Source: Candidatus Binatia bacterium
GTDB taxonomy: Bacteria; Desulfobacterota; Binatia; UBA1149; CAITLU01
Assembly (NCBI GenBank): GCA_036493895.1
Contig: DASXOZ010000079.1
Location: 51,336 to 115,335 of the forward strand
Direction: 5' to 3'
Length of the DNA: 64,000 nucleotides
Shown here in pieces: positions 36,018 to 44,985 of the stretch (position 1 is its first letter; the number at the start of each line of letters is the position of its first letter). The notes beneath the pieces are model-generated. The model had not been told where the DNA came from. It did not search any database and saw only the letters and a program-made list of their open reading frames with translations. A program made the position numbers and the translations under genes.

Positions 36018-36497
36018 TCAGGCCGCGGAGTCCGCGGAAGCCAGCAGGGCGTCCGCCAGGTCCGCGCCGTCACAGCCCTGGGCAGGAACGATGCGCGCGG
36101 TCGGTCGTTCGTTCGCGGTTCGCCGGCGCCCGCGCTGGATTTCGTTCGACTTCTCGCACCACTGCTCGAGGCCCTGGCGCACGTAGTCGGGATTCATTCC
36201 CAGCATCATGCAGACGTTGTTGAACGAGAAGACGGCGCGGTCGTCGTCCGATCCGATCCAGCCCTGCGCATCGAGGAAGAGCTGGCGCCGTTTCGCGTCG
36301 CGGGCATGCATGTGTTTCTGGAAGCATTCGATCGCGTCCTGGATGAGCGCGATCAGAAGGCGATGCTCGCCAGACGGGAATTTTTTTCTCTGGATCGCAG
36401 CAAAATGCTGCGCGGGAAGGATGATGTCCGGATCGAAGACGTCGAGAAGGCGCTCGTCGGACTGGAACCGTCCTCCGCGTTCCGTGGCTTCCTCCAT
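36018..36497 (-). CDS. Conserved-looking small protein of unknown function
   Basis: 159 aa. ATG 36497 is chosen for the GGAGG 7 nt upstream. Seen: FDPDIILPAQHFA, a helical stretch with LLIALIQDAIECFQKHM, GWIGSDDDRAVFSFNNVCMMLGMNPDYVRQGLEQW, then a basic Arg-rich tail. The FSFxNVCxxLGMxPDYxRxGL block looks like a small helix-turn-helix or tetra-helical domain I associate with uncharacterised deltaproteobacterial proteins. No signal peptide or membrane segment is present, so it is cytoplasmic. Function unknown. Confidence 0.75.
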   Translation of the reverse strand: MEEATERGGRFQSDERLLDVFDPDIILPAQHFAAIQRKKFPSGEHRLLIALIQDAIECFQKHMHARDAKRRQLFLDAQGWIGSDDDRAVFSFNNVCMMLGMNPDYVRQGLEQWCEKSNEIQRGRRRTANERPTARIVPAQGCDGADLADALLASADSAA

Positions 36498-36915
36498 CTC
36501 ACAACCTCCGCAACCACATCGGAACCGGGAAGCCTCCCCGGATCCGTCCACTCCACCACCACCGTGCCCTCGGGTCGCCGGTCCTTGCCTTGCCGGCGGT
36601 CACCGACGCAGCGTCCGACTCACCAGGACACTTCAACCAACGCTCTAGGACTTCGCGCCAAACCGGCGCCGCTGACCGTCTTTACCCTCCGGTCAACACG
36701 TCAAACCTGCGCTGATCCGGGTAGCGTAGTCAAGGGTGACGACGTGGATTGTGCACGCAGTGGCGGAAGCGGTGCCGTGCTTTCGCCTGTTGTTCGACTG
36801 TTGTGCGACTTGAAGTTCGCCGGCTTGCGGCGAAGCGAGCCGCTTCACCACGGAGCATGGATGCCTCCGCTGGCCGGCTTGCGGCTCCGGTGGCCGACTC
36901 CACCGCGCGCCGCAA
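36498..36915. other. 418-bp intergenic stretch, nothing recognised
   Basis: It lies between the unknown small gene and the A-type Fe-S carrier gene. Short open frames here lack ribosome sites and recognisable products. On the minus strand a TTGACT near 36728-36733 with CAGGTT 18 bp later is a weak promoter-like pair, about 230 bp before the 36497 start. Confidence 0.4.
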
Positions 36916-37236
36916 TCAGACAGTGAACGATTCGCCGCAGCCGCAGGTCGTCTTCACGTTCGGGTTCTGGATCTGGAAGCCGGCGTTCTGCAGCGTCTCG
37001 GCGTAGTCGACGACCGTGTCGACGAGGTAGAGGTAGCTCTTGCGATCGACGAGCACTTTTCCTCCGCCTGCCTCGAAGATCTTGTCGCCTTTCTTCTCCG
37101 CGTCGAGCTCGATCTTGTATTGAAGCCCCGAGCAGCCGCCGCCGATGACCTTGATGCGAAGGCCGGCGACCGGCGTCGTCGAAGTCTCGGTCAGCTTGCG
37201 AATGCGGGAGCCGGCGTTGTCGGTGACGGTGATCAT
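36916..37236 (-). CDS. A-type iron-sulfur cluster carrier (IscA/ErpA/HesB family)
   Basis: 106 aa. Carries nascent Fe-S clusters from the assembly site to client enzymes. The three ligand cysteines are present: GGGCSGLQY (C35) and TTCGCGESF (C98, C100). The ATG overlaps the iscS stop (ATGA at 37233-37236), so the two are coupled. Which subfamily (IscA, ErpA or SufA) cannot be fixed by eye; no iscU or iscR is next to it. Confidence 0.93.
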   Translation of the reverse strand: MITVTDNAGSRIRKLTETSTTPVAGLRIKVIGGGCSGLQYKIELDAEKKGDKIFEAGGGKVLVDRKSYLYLVDTVVDYAETLQNAGFQIQNPNVKTTCGCGESFTV

Positions 37237-38450
37237 GCGTGGCCCTGTGCGAGCGACGCAGCAGGCTGCGGCGCCGTCTCGCGATAGAATGGCGACAGCG
37301 CGCGCAGTCGCCGCACCTCGGCGATGACGCGCGCGGCGGCAAAATCGATTTCCTCTTCGGTGTTGAAGCGGCCGATGCCGAAGCGGATCGAGGAGTGCGC
37401 CATCGCGTCGCTGACGCCGATCGCCCTCAGCACGTACGAAGGCTCGAGCGTGGCCGAGCTGCACGCCGAGCCCGAAGATACCGCGATCTCGCGCAGCCCG
37501 AGCATAAGCGACTCTCCCTCGACGTGCGCGAAGCTCACGTTGAGGCTTCCCGGAAGCCTGTTTTCCAGGGTACCGTTGACCTGGAGCTGGTCGAGCGACT
37601 CGAACAGCTTCGCGCGCAATCTTTCGCGCAGCGCGAGCAAACGGCAGCTTTCTTCGCCCATTTCCCGCGCGGCAATCGTCAGCGCCTCGCCCATTCCCAC
37701 GATGCCCGGCACGTTGAGCGTTCCCGATCGCATGCCGCGCTCGTGGCCGCCGCCGTCCATCTGCGCGGTAATGCGCACGCGGGGATTCTTCGCGCGCACG
37801 TACAGCGCACCGACGCCCTTCGGCCCGTAGCACTTGTGCGCGGACATCGACAGGAGGTCGATGTTCATCGCGCGCACGTCGATCGGGATCTTGCCCGCGC
37901 TCTGCGCAGCGTCGCTGTGCAGCAGCACGCTGCGCTCACGGCAGACGGCACCGATGGCGGCCAGCGGCTGGATCACGCCGATCTCGTTGTTCGCGTGCAT
38001 CACCGACACGAGCACCGTGCGACCGGTGATCGCGGAGGCGACGCTCTCGGCGCTGACGAGACCGCGCGAATCCGGCCTGAGGTACGTCACGTCGGCCAGG
38101 CCGTCGCGCACCAGCGACTTGCACGAATCGAGCACCGCCTTGTGCTCGGTGGCCACCGTGACGATGTGATTGCCGCGCGAGCGGTGGAAGTGCAGCGCGC
38201 CCTTGAGCGCGAGGTTGTCGGATTCGGTCGCGCCGCTGGTCCAGACGATCTCGCGCGCCTCGGCACCGATCACCGAAGCGACCTGCCCTCGCGCCGTCTC
38301 GACGGCCTCTTCGGCCTCCCAGCCGAACGAGTGGGTACGGCTCGCGGCGTTGCCGAAGCGGTCGGTGAACCACGGCAGCATCGCGTCGAGGACGCGGCGG
38401 TCCACCGGGGTCGTCGAGTGATGGTCGAGATAGATGCGGCGCTGAGGCAT
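37233..38450 (-). CDS. iscS: Cysteine desulfurase
   Basis: 405 aa. PLP enzyme releasing sulfur from cysteine for Fe-S clusters and possibly thio-modification. Seen: IYLDHHSTTPVDRRVLDAM, GATESDNLALKG, PLP lysine in SMSAHKCYGPKG, and the active-site loop SGSACSSATLEPSYV of the IscS type. Start at MPQRRIYLD (38450); a longer upstream reading lacks homology. An iscS plus A-type carrier pair without iscU is unusual but the scaffold may be elsewhere. Confidence 0.95.
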   Translation of the reverse strand: MPQRRIYLDHHSTTPVDRRVLDAMLPWFTDRFGNAASRTHSFGWEAEEAVETARGQVASVIGAEAREIVWTSGATESDNLALKGALHFHRSRGNHIVTVATEHKAVLDSCKSLVRDGLADVTYLRPDSRGLVSAESVASAITGRTVLVSVMHANNEIGVIQPLAAIGAVCRERSVLLHSDAAQSAGKIPIDVRAMNIDLLSMSAHKCYGPKGVGALYVRAKNPRVRITAQMDGGGHERGMRSGTLNVPGIVGMGEALTIAAREMGEESCRLLALRERLRAKLFESLDQLQVNGTLENRLPGSLNVSFAHVEGESLMLGLREIAVSSGSACSSATLEPSYVLRAIGVSDAMAHSSIRFGIGRFNTEEEIDFAAARVIAEVRRLRALSPFYRETAPQPAASLAQGHA

Positions 38451-38652
38451 GGCGTCCGGCCCGCAAAGGCCGATCCGCCGGAAGATAAGGTCGCTTCCGG
38501 GGGCGTTCAACCCCCCAGGCCCGCCGAAGACTGCGAGACGTATGCATTTCCCGCGTGCCGCGGACATCCGCAGCGGCCATCCCCTCGAAATGCGCAGCAG
38601 TCCCGGGCTCGGGCGGGAGTTCAGCCGGAGGGAAGCGCGTACCTGTCGCGGA

Positions 38653-41457
38653 TCAGGACAGGACGCTCTTCAGGAAACGGCCGGTGTGCGACTCGTTGCA
38701 GGCGGCGACTTCTTCGGGCGTCCCGGCGGCGACCAGGATTCCGCCGCCGCCGCCGCCTTCCGGTCCGAGGTCGATGACCCAGTCGGCAACCTTGACGACG
38801 TCGAGCTGGTGCTCGATGACGACGACGGTGTTTCCGGCATCGACGAGCATGCCGAGCACCTCGATCAGGCGCCGCACGTCGGCAAAATGCAGCCCCGTCG
38901 TCGGCTCGTCCAGGATGTACAGCGTGCGCCCGGTCGCGCGTCGCGCGAGCTCGCGTGCGAGCTTGATGCGCTGCGCTTCGCCGCCCGACAACGTCGTGGC
39001 CTGCTGGCCGAGGTGCACGTAGTCGAGGCCGACCGACGCGAGCGTCTCGAGCTTGCGCCGCGCCGAGGGGATCGGCGACAGGAACTCGAGCGCTTCGGCC
39101 ACCGTCATGTCGAGCACGTCGGCAATGTTCTTCCCCTTGTAGCGCACTTCGAGCGTCTCGCGATTGTAGCGCCGCCCCCCGCAGGCATCGCAGAGCACGT
39201 AAACGTCGGGAAGAAAGTGCATCTCGATGCGGATCATGCCGCCGCCCGAGCAGGTCTCGCAGCGACCTCCCGAGACGTTGAACGAAAAGCGGCCGGGCGA
39301 GTACCCGCGCATTCGCGCCTCGGGAGTCATCGCGAAAAGATCGCGGATGTCGCCGAAAAGACCGGTGTACGTGGCCGGATTGGAACGCGGCGTGCGTCCG
39401 ATGGGCGTCTGGTCGATGTCGATGACCTTGTCGATTGCATCGATGCCGTCGATCGCATCGTGGTCGCCGACGTCGAGGCTCGCTCCGTTGAGACGTCTTG
39501 CGAGCGAGGCGTACAGCGTGTCGATGATCAGCGAGCTCTTGCCGGACCCCGAGACGCCGGTGACACAGGTCAGGCAGCCGAGCGGGATCGCGACATCGAT
39601 GCCGCGCAGGTTGTGGTGGCGAGCGCCGCGTACGACGAGGTTCTGTCCCGTGCCGGCGCGGCGGATCTCAGGAACGTCGATCTTTTCCTTGCCCGCGAGA
39701 AAACGGCCGGTCAGCGAAGCCTCGACGGCGATCACCTCGTCGCAGCTTCCCTGCGCAACCACCTGGCCGCCGAGCCGGGCAGCTCCGGGACCGAGGTCGA
39801 TCAGGTGGTCGGCGGCGCGCATCGTGTCGGCGTCGTGCTCGACGACGAGCACGGAGTTTCCGCGGTCGGTCAGCGCCCTCAGGCTCGCGAGCAGGCGGGC
39901 ATTGTCGCGCTGGTGGAGTCCGATCGACGGCTCGTCGAGCACGTAGAGCACTCCGGTCAGCCCCGCACCGATCTGCGTCGCAAGGCGGATCCTCTGGCTC
40001 TCGCCCCCGGACAACGAGGCCGTCGCGCGCTCGAGCGTCAGGTACGAAAGACCGACATCCAGCAGGAAACGCAGCCTCTCGACGATCTCCTTGAGGACGA
40101 GCTTGGAAATATCCTGCTCGCGCTTCGTCAGCTTGAGCTTCTCGAGGAACGAGGCGGCTTCGTCGAGGGGAAGCGCGACCACGTCGACGATACTGAGACC
40201 GCCGACCAGTACCGAGCGGGCCTCGCGGCGCAGCCTCTTGCCGCCGCAGGCGTCGCAGGGTTTTTCCGACATGTACGGCTCGAGCTCCGAGCGTACCCAC
40301 TCCGACTCCGATTCCTTGAACCGCTTCGTGAGGATCGCGACGATGCCGGCAAAAGTCTTGGCGCTGCTGCGCGTGACGGAAAGCTTGTCGTCGCCGCTGC
40401 CGAGAAGCATCGTGCGGCGCACCTCTTCCGGTAGGTCCTGCCACGGCGTGGACGCCGAAGCGCGATGTTCCTTGAGAACCGCGTTCTGCGCCCAGTCGTA
40501 GCGGTCGGCCAGGCGTCGGTTCCAGCCCGCGATCGCGCCGTCCTCGATCGTCGCTTCGGGGCGCACGACCAGGCGCTCGGGATCGAACGTCGCGACACGG
40601 CCGAGGCCGTTGCACTGCGGACAGGCGCCGTGGGGGCTGTTGAAGGAAAACGTGCGCGGGCTCAGCTCGGCGAAGGAGACCCCACAGGTGGCGCATGCGA
40701 AGCGCTGGCTGAAGTTCTCTTCTCCGCTCTCGCCGTCCGGCGAAGTCCATGCGGCGATGATGCTCTGCTCGGCCAGGCGCAGCGCGACGCCGATGGAATC
40801 GACGAGACGGCTCTCGATGCCGGCCCGCAGCACGATGCGGTCGACGAGCACCTCGATGTCGTGGTTCTGGGTACGCGCCAGCGTGATGTCTTCGCCGAGA
40901 TCGCGCATGACGCCGTCGACCCGCACGCGCAGGAAACCCTGTTTTTTCAGGTCCGCCAGCTCTTTCTTGTACTCGCCCTTGCGGCCGCGCACGATCGGCG
41001 CGAGCACGTCGACCTTGGAGCGGGCCGGAAGTTCGCCGATCCTCGCGGCGATCTGCGCGACGGTCTGCGACGAGATCTCGCGCCCGCACTGCCAGCAGTG
41101 CGGTTTTCCGATCGTCGCGTAGAGCAGGCGAAGGTAATCGTAGACCTCGGTCATCGTGCCGACGGTCGAGCGCGGGCTATGCGTCGTCGTCTTCTGCTCG
41201 ATCGAGATCGCCGGCGACAGGCCTTCGATCGAATCGACGTCCGGCTTTTCCATCTGTTCGAGGAACTGCCGCGCGTAGGCCGACAGCGACTCGACGTAGC
41301 GGCGCTGTCCTTCGGCGTAGATCGTGTCGAACGCGAGCGAGGACTTGCCGGAGCCCGAAAGGCCGGTGATCACGACGAAGCGGTCGCGCGGGATCTCCAG
41401 GTCGAGGTTGCGCAGGTTGTGCTGGCGGGCCCCGCGAATGACGATCGAGTCGCTCAT
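38653..41457 (-). CDS. uvrA: UvrABC excinuclease subunit A
   Basis: 934 aa, normal family length. DNA damage-recognition ATPase of nucleotide excision repair. Two ABC modules: first P-loop GLSGSGKSSLAFDT and a later GVSGSGKSSLIIDTLY; signatures LSGGESQRIRLA and LSGGEAQRIKLA. Zinc cysteines include CATCGVSF...CPQC, CDACGGKRL and CETCSGGGMI...CDACGG. Its ATG overlaps the stop of the upstream phosphohexomutase gene (ATGA). It shares a long transcript path with mfd, the transcription-repair coupling factor. Confidence 0.98.
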   Translation of the reverse strand: MSDSIVIRGARQHNLRNLDLEIPRDRFVVITGLSGSGKSSLAFDTIYAEGQRRYVESLSAYARQFLEQMEKPDVDSIEGLSPAISIEQKTTTHSPRSTVGTMTEVYDYLRLLYATIGKPHCWQCGREISSQTVAQIAARIGELPARSKVDVLAPIVRGRKGEYKKELADLKKQGFLRVRVDGVMRDLGEDITLARTQNHDIEVLVDRIVLRAGIESRLVDSIGVALRLAEQSIIAAWTSPDGESGEENFSQRFACATCGVSFAELSPRTFSFNSPHGACPQCNGLGRVATFDPERLVVRPEATIEDGAIAGWNRRLADRYDWAQNAVLKEHRASASTPWQDLPEEVRRTMLLGSGDDKLSVTRSSAKTFAGIVAILTKRFKESESEWVRSELEPYMSEKPCDACGGKRLRREARSVLVGGLSIVDVVALPLDEAASFLEKLKLTKREQDISKLVLKEIVERLRFLLDVGLSYLTLERATASLSGGESQRIRLATQIGAGLTGVLYVLDEPSIGLHQRDNARLLASLRALTDRGNSVLVVEHDADTMRAADHLIDLGPGAARLGGQVVAQGSCDEVIAVEASLTGRFLAGKEKIDVPEIRRAGTGQNLVVRGARHHNLRGIDVAIPLGCLTCVTGVSGSGKSSLIIDTLYASLARRLNGASLDVGDHDAIDGIDAIDKVIDIDQTPIGRTPRSNPATYTGLFGDIRDLFAMTPEARMRGYSPGRFSFNVSGGRCETCSGGGMIRIEMHFLPDVYVLCDACGGRRYNRETLEVRYKGKNIADVLDMTVAEALEFLSPIPSARRKLETLASVGLDYVHLGQQATTLSGGEAQRIKLARELARRATGRTLYILDEPTTGLHFADVRRLIEVLGMLVDAGNTVVVIEHQLDVVKVADWVIDLGPEGGGGGGILVAAGTPEEVAACNESHTGRFLKSVLS

Positions 41458-42887
41458 CGTGCGGCGAGCCGCCGGCGCAGCACTTCGAGCTCACCCTCGA
41501 CGAGGCGGCGGTAGCGGGCCAGCGAAACTTCGTCGGTCGCCTCGAAGCGCAGCACGAGGATGGGCTGGGTGTTCGACGCGCGGATCAGTCCCCAGCCGTG
41601 GTCGAACTTCACGCGCACGCCGTCGACGTCGACGATCGAATGGCCGAGCTCGCGGAAACGCTCCTGCGCAGCGCTGGCGAGCTCGAACTTCTGCTCGTCG
41701 GGGCAAGGCACGCGGATCTCGGGTGTGTAGACGGTGTGGGGCAGGTCGGCGAGCATCCTGCCGAGCCCGAGGCCGCTGCGCGACAGGATCTCGATCATGC
41801 GCGCGCCGGCGTAGATGCCGTCGTCGAATCCGAAATAGCGGTCCGCGAAGAACAGGTGCCCGCTCATCTCGCCTCCGAGAAGAGCGCCGGTCTCCCGCAT
41901 CTTCGCCTTCAGCAGCGAGTGTCCGGCCTTCCACATGATCGCGCGGCCTCCGCGCGCCTCGATGTCGTCGAAGAGGCGCTGCGAGCACTTCACTTCGGAG
42001 ACGATCGCGGCGCCGGGACGGCGCGCAAGGATGTCGCGCGCGAACAGCACCAACATCTCGTCGCCCCAGACGACGCGGCCGCCGGAGTCGACGACGCCGA
42101 CGCGGTCGGCGTCGCCGTCGAATGCAAGACCGAGGTCGGCGCCGGTTTCCTTTACCTTGCGCCGCAGGTCGGCGAGGTTTTCCTCGACAGTCGGATCGGG
42201 ATGGTGATTGGGAAACGTGCCGTCGGGCTCACTGAAAAGCTCGACGACTTCGCAGCCCATCGCTCGATAGATCCGCGGAGCGACCGGCCCCGCGGTGCCG
42301 TTGCCGCTGTCGACGACGACCTTGAGAGGGCGCGACAACCGGCCGAAATGCTCGGCCATGAAACCGCAGTACGCGGGCGCGATCGCGAAATCTTCTTCGC
42401 TTCCTTCTGCGCCGGCCGGCGATGCGGCTGGCGATGCGGCGCCGGCCGGCGGCGCGGCCGGCGATGCTGCGCCTGTCGGCGATGCCGCGCCGATGCGGCG
42501 TGCAAGATCGCGGATGGCCTCGCCATGGATCGTCGCCTTGCCGACGACGATCTTGAAGCCGTTGTGATCGGCGGGATTGTGACTGCCCGTCACCTGGATG
42601 CCCGCCGAAAGGTCGAGCAGGTGCACCGCGTAGTAGAGCAGCGGAGTCGCACACATTCCGACGTCGACCACGTCGATGCCGCCGCCGCGAATGCCCTGCT
42701 TGAGCGCGCCGGCATGGGCGGCACTCGTCAGCCGGCAGTCGCGACCGACGGCGGCGCGCGTGATCCCGCGCTCGCGCAACATCGACGCGAACGCACGCCC
42801 GAGCGCCTCCGTGAATTCCTCGTCGTAGTCGGTTCCGGGAACGCCGCGGATGTCGTACTCGCGGAAGATCTGGGGATTGAGCTTCAC
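41454..42887 (-). CDS. Phosphomannomutase/phosphoglucomutase with an inserted low-complexity loop
   Basis: 477 aa alpha-D-phosphohexomutase interconverting hexose 1- and 6-phosphates for glycan precursors. Seen: catalytic Ser102 in TGSHNPADHNGFK, metal loop DGDADRVGVVD (family usually DGDGDR), sugar-specificity GEMSGHLFF, and phosphate loop RASNTQPILVLRFEA. Residues 133-163 are an Ala/Pro/Ser/Gly stretch (repeated GAASPA) encoded by GGCGATGC-like direct repeats between 42415 and 42495, inserted soon after the catalytic loop. GTG 42887 overlaps the pdxA stop by 4 bp. Confidence 0.93.
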   Translation of the reverse strand: MKLNPQIFREYDIRGVPGTDYDEEFTEALGRAFASMLRERGITRAAVGRDCRLTSAAHAGALKQGIRGGGIDVVDVGMCATPLLYYAVHLLDLSAGIQVTGSHNPADHNGFKIVVGKATIHGEAIRDLARRIGAASPTGAASPAAPPAGAASPAASPAGAEGSEEDFAIAPAYCGFMAEHFGRLSRPLKVVVDSGNGTAGPVAPRIYRAMGCEVVELFSEPDGTFPNHHPDPTVEENLADLRRKVKETGADLGLAFDGDADRVGVVDSGGRVVWGDEMLVLFARDILARRPGAAIVSEVKCSQRLFDDIEARGGRAIMWKAGHSLLKAKMRETGALLGGEMSGHLFFADRYFGFDDGIYAGARMIEILSRSGLGLGRMLADLPHTVYTPEIRVPCPDEQKFELASAAQERFRELGHSIVDVDGVRVKFDHGWGLIRASNTQPILVLRFEATDEVSLARYRRLVEGELEVLRRRLAAR

Positions 42888-43849
42888 TGCGCGCGCTGCC
42901 TGCTGCGCGCCATCGAGGCCGCCAGCAGGATCGAGGCCTCCATGCTGTCCGCGCTCGCCTTCCCGCTTCCCGCCAGGTCGTAGGCCGTGCCGTGGTCGGG
43001 CGACGTCCGAAGGAACGGAAGTCCCATCGACACGTTCACCGCTTCGCGGAAGTCGACGAGCTTGAGCGGGATGAGGGCCTGGTCGTGATACATGCAAAGA
43101 ACGGCATCGTAAGCACCCGAGACAGCGGCGGCAAACAGCGTGTCGGCCGGGAAAGGGCCCCTGGCATCGATTCCGGCGCGACGCAGCCTCGCGACCGCCG
43201 GGCGAAGGATGCGCGCTTCTTCGTCACCGAAGAGTCCTTCTTCGCCGGCGTGGGGATTGAGGGCAGCGACCGCAAGGCGCGGCTGCGCGATGCCGTGAAA
43301 CTGCGCAAGATGGCGGGCGGCGGTGCGACCGGCGGCGACGATGCGATCGCTCGTGAGCGCCTTCGGGACTTTCGCGAGCGCGATGTGCGTCGTCACGAGC
43401 ACGACGCGCAGCTTCGGGCCCGCCAGCATCATCGTGGCCGGCTTGCCGGCGATTTCCGACAGATACTCGGTGTGGCCGTCGTAGTGGTGCCCGGCCTTCT
43501 GCATCCAGTATTTATTCAGCGGCGCGGTCGCGAGCGCATCGCAGCGACCTTGCGACGTCTCGCGCGCTGCCGCCTCGAGGTAGCGGAAAGCCGCTTCGCC
43601 GCAGCGCCGGCCGGGCTTCGGCAGCGATCCGTCGATGCGAAGATGCGTCACCGGCTCGACGCTTTCGATCGCGCTCGGCGATCCGCTGCGGATGCGCCGC
43701 GCCTTGCGTGCCACCTCGAGCACGCCTTCGTCGCCGAAGACGCGCAGGCGGCAGGCACGAAGCACCGAGCGCCGCGTGGCCGCTTCGGCGACGATCTCGG
43801 GACCGATTCCGGCAGGGTCGCCGAGGCTGACGGCGACGAGGGGCTTCAC
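42884..43849 (-). CDS. pdxA: 4-hydroxythreonine-4-phosphate dehydrogenase
   Basis: 321 aa. NAD-dependent step of pyridoxal 5'-phosphate synthesis. Seen: VSLGDPAGIGPEI, GHTEYLSEIAG, MYHDQALIPLKL and TSPDHGTAYDLAG, all family motifs with metal-binding His. GTG 43849 overlaps the surA-like stop (GTGA). The surA-pdxA order is a known proteobacterial arrangement and supports both calls. Confidence 0.96.
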   Translation of the reverse strand: MKPLVAVSLGDPAGIGPEIVAEAATRRSVLRACRLRVFGDEGVLEVARKARRIRSGSPSAIESVEPVTHLRIDGSLPKPGRRCGEAAFRYLEAAARETSQGRCDALATAPLNKYWMQKAGHHYDGHTEYLSEIAGKPATMMLAGPKLRVVLVTTHIALAKVPKALTSDRIVAAGRTAARHLAQFHGIAQPRLAVAALNPHAGEEGLFGDEEARILRPAVARLRRAGIDARGPFPADTLFAAAVSGAYDAVLCMYHDQALIPLKLVDFREAVNVSMGLPFLRTSPDHGTAYDLAGSGKASADSMEASILLAASMARSRQRAQ

Positions 43850-44985
43850 GATCCGGCGGCAGTCAGGGCCAGGTTGTCGACGAGGTTGACGATGTGGTGG
43901 TCCTTGCGAAGGTCTTCCTTCGCCCACTTCTTGTAGCGCTCTTCGAGCCTTTCGTCGTAGAGTTTCTTCGACAACTCGTCCTTGACCTGGTCGAACGGCT
44001 TGCGTCCCGACGCCTTGATGTCGACGACCTTGACGATGTAGAAGCCGCCCGGTCCGTCGACAGGATCGGAGACGTCACCCTTGCCGAGACCTGCAAGAGC
44101 CTTTTCATACTGCGATGCCATCGATCCGCGCTTGAACTCTCCGAGGCGGCCTCCGTCGCTTGCCGCGGGCCCCTTCGAGTACTTCTTGGCCGCGTCTTCG
44201 AAGTCGCGCTTGGCTTCCTTGCGGACCTTGTCGGCCGCGTCGCGGCCCTTGGCGCCTTCTTCTCCCGACGTCGGGCCCGGCAGGAAGATCGCCGCCACCT
44301 CGAGCCTCTCGCCTTCGAGGTATTTCGGGTCGTCTTCCCAGGCCTTTCGCACTTCCTCTTCGGGAACGTTGACGCGCGAGCGGATCAGCAGGTTGATCAG
44401 CTGGATCCTCTCCACTTCCTCGCGCATCCTTTCGAAGTAGTCCTTCCACGTGATGCCGGACTTGGCGATCTCGGCCTGCAGCGTGTCGCGCGTCTGCCTG
44501 GTCTCCTCGAGCACGCCGTCGATGTAGCGGTTGACCATATCGTCGGGCGCATTGATGCCGTTCTTCTCGAATTCGGACTTCAGCAGCTTGCGCTCGATCA
44601 TCGATTCGAGCAGCGCGCGATAATCGTTGCGCACGTCGGGCGGCAGGAACGGCGCGCCGATGACGCCGTAGCGCTTGAGCTCCCTCAGCGTGATGGGGTC
44701 GCCGTCGACGACGGCGACGATGCCGTCATGGATGCGGTCGCCCTCGAGCCTTGCAGCGGGTGGAAGCGCGGCCGGCGGCGGCGGCGGCTGATCGGGCTGG
44801 CCCGGCTGCGCGGCAGGCTGGGCAGCGGGGGGCGGCGTGGCCTTGGCGGGCGCAGCGGGATGCGGCGCCGCGAGCGCCGGAACAGACACCGCGAGCAGCG
44901 TCGCTGCCGCGACAGCGGCGACGACGCCGTCAGCGCGCCGCGCGACGCAGCGTATGCGCGGACGAAGGCTGCCTGGTTCTTTCAT
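43846..44985 (-). CDS. SurA-like periplasmic foldase
   Basis: 379 aa, exported. Chaperone with parvulin fold for outer-membrane proteins. The start at 44985 has GGAGAG about 8 nt upstream; the signal ends near VPALAAP. A Pro/Ala/Gln-rich stretch (about 42-80) is followed by the SurA N-terminal region (DGIVAVVDGDPITLRELKRY). One parvulin domain (about 230-340) contains KKYSKGPAASDGGRLGEF and GPGGFYIVKVVDI. E. coli SurA has two parvulin domains, this has one. It overlaps the 3' end of mfd by 56 bp. Confidence 0.9.
   Translation of the reverse strand: MKEPGSLRPRIRCVARRADGVVAAVAAATLLAVSVPALAAPHPAAPAKATPPPAAQPAAQPGQPDQPPPPPAALPPAARLEGDRIHDGIVAVVDGDPITLRELKRYGVIGAPFLPPDVRNDYRALLESMIERKLLKSEFEKNGINAPDDMVNRYIDGVLEETRQTRDTLQAEIAKSGITWKDYFERMREEVERIQLINLLIRSRVNVPEEEVRKAWEDDPKYLEGERLEVAAIFLPGPTSGEEGAKGRDAADKVRKEAKRDFEDAAKKYSKGPAASDGGRLGEFKRGSMASQYEKALAGLGKGDVSDPVDGPGGFYIVKVVDIKASGRKPFDQVKDELSKKLYDERLEERYKKWAKEDLRKDHHIVNLVDNLALTAAGS

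Noticed and set aside
36650..36920. Small plus-strand genes in the gap before the Fe-S carrier
   Set aside because: No ribosome sites or recognisable products, and they run into the Fe-S carrier gene on the other strand.
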